Source of the DNA: a virus
IMG/VR virus record: IMGVR_UViG_3300006923_002342
Span: 1-53,434 of that record
Length of the DNA: 53,434 nt
Direction: 5' to 3' (one strand)
Shown: in pieces, positions 51,787 to 53,434 of the stretch
Position numbering within the stretch: position 1 is the stretch's first letter
Layout: each line of letters begins with the position of its first letter
Notes under the pieces: model-generated
Databases searched by the model: none
Seen by the model: the letters and a program-made list of their open reading frames with translations, nothing else
What the model was told of the DNA's origin: nothing
Position numbers and translations under genes: made by a program

Positions 51787-53006
51787 TCTTCTTCCTCTTT
51801 GCTGGGTTTATAGACAGAGTTGCATAATTTCTGATATTGGACTGATTCTTCAAATGTTTCTTGAACCCATTTTTGCAACTTCTTAGCATCGGATTTTGCA
51901 GCTCCAATATTCTTATGAACTTGCCTTAAAGTCTTTTTATAGTTCCACTCTTTTGGGAAACACCACATGGAATCCTTTTGAATTACACCTTCCCAATGTG
52001 CCTCTGGTTGGATTGGTTTAATATCAAATGCAATCTCGCTAAACATTGCTTTATTCTTTACTTTACCCTTTTTGTCTTTAACGGGCATATGAAGGAAATC
52101 CACTTGGCCACTCCAATTTGGAGCAATTACTGGAAGTCCATTATACGCAGCTTCAAAAAGTGGAAGACCGAAACCTTCTCCGTGTGACAAATTAATCATC
52201 GCCTTTACTTGTGGATGTTGATATAGCCCTGTCATCTCTGATTCACTCATATCACCATGTAAAAGATAAACTTCACACTTGCGACCGGCGTGTTCTTTTA
52301 AAAGTTCTTGTAGGCGTTGGTGGGCGAACGTTCTATCGCGCAAGCAATTTTTAGCCAAAGAGGTTTTTACTATAAGTCCTACCTCTTGATCATAAAATTC
52401 CTCTACAAACCATGTAATCGTTCTCTCCAGGTTTTTTCTCGCAATCCATGTGCCGACAGTGAGAAAATTAAAGTCGTGCTTTAAATCTAAATCTAGATTA
52501 ACAGGTTCTATATTTTTTACAGGATATCCCACGACTTCAATTGGGCAAGTCGATTTGGCCATGAATTGCTCACCTGTCGCATTGTTGGTGGCGGGATATT
52601 CCGTGTTGTCAAAACCGAATTTGGCATGTTCGGACACCACAATAATCTTATCCATTTGAAGGGATTTTTCTACCCATCCTGGTGCGATTTTTGTGGTTTC
52701 AATACCGGCTGTTACACCAATGTTTATCGGTGCTAGCTTCTCCCATTCATTAGGGATGGTAACTTGCAAGGATATATCAAATTGTCCGCCTTGTTGAGTA
52801 TGTTGGATTGTTTTTCCTAAAATAAGATCAATCCATTGTCGCTCTTCGGTGTCTTCATGGAGCCAACCGGTTTGGCCCCAATTAAGATTAATAAGATATA
52901 CGTCAAACACATCAGGATGTGATCGCAAAGATCTTAACACAAACCTGGTATGTTCACCATAACCACTCTGACTTAAGGCTGGACCCCTAACTAATACTTT
53001 TTTCAT
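51750..53006 (-). CDS. GT4 glycosyltransferase, 418 aa
   Basis: A full-length retaining GT-B enzyme. KKVLVRGPALSQSGYGEHTR (2-21) is the glycine-rich N-terminal loop. The hinge has DFNFLTVGTWIARKNLERTI with the R/K of the donor-phosphate site (ARKN). GEGFGLPLFEAAYNGLPVIA is the E-x7-E motif with its usual G-F-G-L-P context. The C-terminal helix (LQKWVQETFEESVQYQKLC) closes the fold. The start ATG at 53006 overlaps the stop of the previous glycosyltransferase gene (ATGA). It probably adds one residue to a surface or virion glycan. Confidence 0.85.
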   Translation of the reverse strand: MKKVLVRGPALSQSGYGEHTRFVLRSLRSHPDVFDVYLINLNWGQTGWLHEDTEERQWIDLILGKTIQHTQQGGQFDISLQVTIPNEWEKLAPINIGVTAGIETTKIAPGWVEKSLQMDKIIVVSEHAKFGFDNTEYPATNNATGEQFMAKSTCPIEVVGYPVKNIEPVNLDLDLKHDFNFLTVGTWIARKNLERTITWFVEEFYDQEVGLIVKTSLAKNCLRDRTFAHQRLQELLKEHAGRKCEVYLLHGDMSESEMTGLYQHPQVKAMINLSHGEGFGLPLFEAAYNGLPVIAPNWSGQVDFLHMPVKDKKGKVKNKAMFSEIAFDIKPIQPEAHWEGVIQKDSMWCFPKEWNYKKTLRQVHKNIGAAKSDAKKLQKWVQETFEESVQYQKLCNSVYKPSKEEEEWNSLLNEVQMI

Positions 53007-53434
53007 ACTGCCATTAACTCCCAAGATTTATAATTTTTACGATTTTCCCATGAACCATGTTCTTCGTGTGTTTTTAATAAGATTTCTTCCCATTTTTGGG
53101 CAAAATTTTCAAAATTATAATTATCTAAAACATGTTGGCGACCTGCTTTGCCGAGTTCAGCTCTTTTGTCGGACCCATATTCATACATTTTAACCAAAGC
53201 ATTCGTCACGTCTTTACCGGACAGGCGATCTTCATAAATGAATGGCACCTCTTGGGAACCAATAATTGCTTTTGAAGCTGGTTCAATACCTATTCCGTGC
53301 TCGCACTCTACTACTTTCTTTGCCTTATTGTTTCTTTTTAACATAATAGATTCGCTAACTTTATCTATCTTAGTCACTTGTTCTTGCAACCCACCTGTCA
53401 TAGTAGCAATAATGGGCGTTTCACATGCCAAAGA
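53003..53434 (-). CDS. C-terminal part of a GT4 glycosyltransferase, cut by the right edge
   Basis: The frame is open at the window edge and ends at 53003 with TGA. The visible protein begins SLACETPIIATMTGGLQEQV, equivalent to the end of the E-x7-E donor motif of GT4 (usually EAMACGTPV). It continues with a C-terminal helical region (GKAGRQHVLDNYNFENFAQK). About 143 residues are visible, perhaps a third of the protein. The gene is transcribed first in the visible cluster, which therefore extends beyond the window. Confidence 0.8.
   Translation of the reverse strand, partial: SLACETPIIATMTGGLQEQVTKIDKVSESIMLKRNNKAKKVVECEHGIGIEPASKAIIGSQEVPFIYEDRLSGKDVTNALVKMYEYGSDKRAELGKAGRQHVLDNYNFENFAQKWEEILLKTHEEHGSWENRKNYKSWELMAV

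Noticed and set aside
1-53434. tRNA genes, CRISPR arrays, insertion sequences, integrase or attachment sites
   Set aside because: Reading both strands, I found no cloverleaf, regularly spaced repeats, transposase or recombinase motif. Intergenic gaps are too short to hold them.

Overview
The window looks like part of a large, strictly lytic tailed-phage genome with a contractile, T4-like tail. This rests on a gp6/baseplate-J-type wedge protein, a gp25-type wedge protein and a gp55-type late sigma factor, set among very large virion proteins. Every supported gene is on the minus strand, so transcription runs from high to low coordinates. Genes are packed tightly, with many ATGA, GTGA or TAATG overlaps. 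I see no tRNA, rRNA, CRISPR array, insertion sequence, integrase or clear rho-independent terminator. No gap between genes exceeds about 45 bases. The host cannot be named from this sequence. The LPS-type sugar chemistry and the style of the structural genes would fit a marine phage of a Gram-negative bacterium, but that is inference.

Region 1 (53434 down to about 35694) is a 17.7 kb surface-sugar cluster that continues past the right edge. It has several glycosyltransferases: GT4-like, GT9-like, CgeB-like and a probable GT-A type. It also has three GDP-mannose 4,6-dehydratase paralogues and a DegT-fold enzyme whose PLP lysine is replaced by histidine, the hallmark of ColD/RfbH sugar 3-dehydratases. 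A half-length DegT-like protein, two methyltransferases and three cupins are present as well. A compact sub-module (about 47016-50904) encodes a HAD phosphatase, a TalC-type transaldolase, a cupin, an AraD-type epimerase, a HldE1-like PfkB kinase and a fusion of RpiB isomerase to a HldE2-like nucleotidyltransferase. Together these could make an activated heptose or pentose. This sub-module is the best candidate for an undescribed system here.

Region 2 (35657 to 34168) is a small regulatory block. A near-consensus sigma70-type promoter (TTAACA, 17 bases, TATAAT) precedes a 67-residue protein, a zinc ribbon, a membrane-anchored protein and the late sigma factor.

Region 3 (34180 to 1) is the tail and baseplate block. 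In order of transcription it holds a small helical protein, a possible hub protein, a spike-like protein, a 2582-residue giant protein, gp25, gp6, a 514-residue virion protein, a 3153-residue LamG-containing giant protein, a series of large virion proteins (353, 1274, 979, 322, 376 and 384 residues) and the start of one more gene. A T4-type late promoter sequence (TATAAATA) lies just before the 2582-residue gene. A likely scheme is that host polymerase expresses the sigma factor block, gp55 then redirects polymerase to the tail genes, and the sugar cluster modifies the host surface or decorates the virion. The last role is inference.
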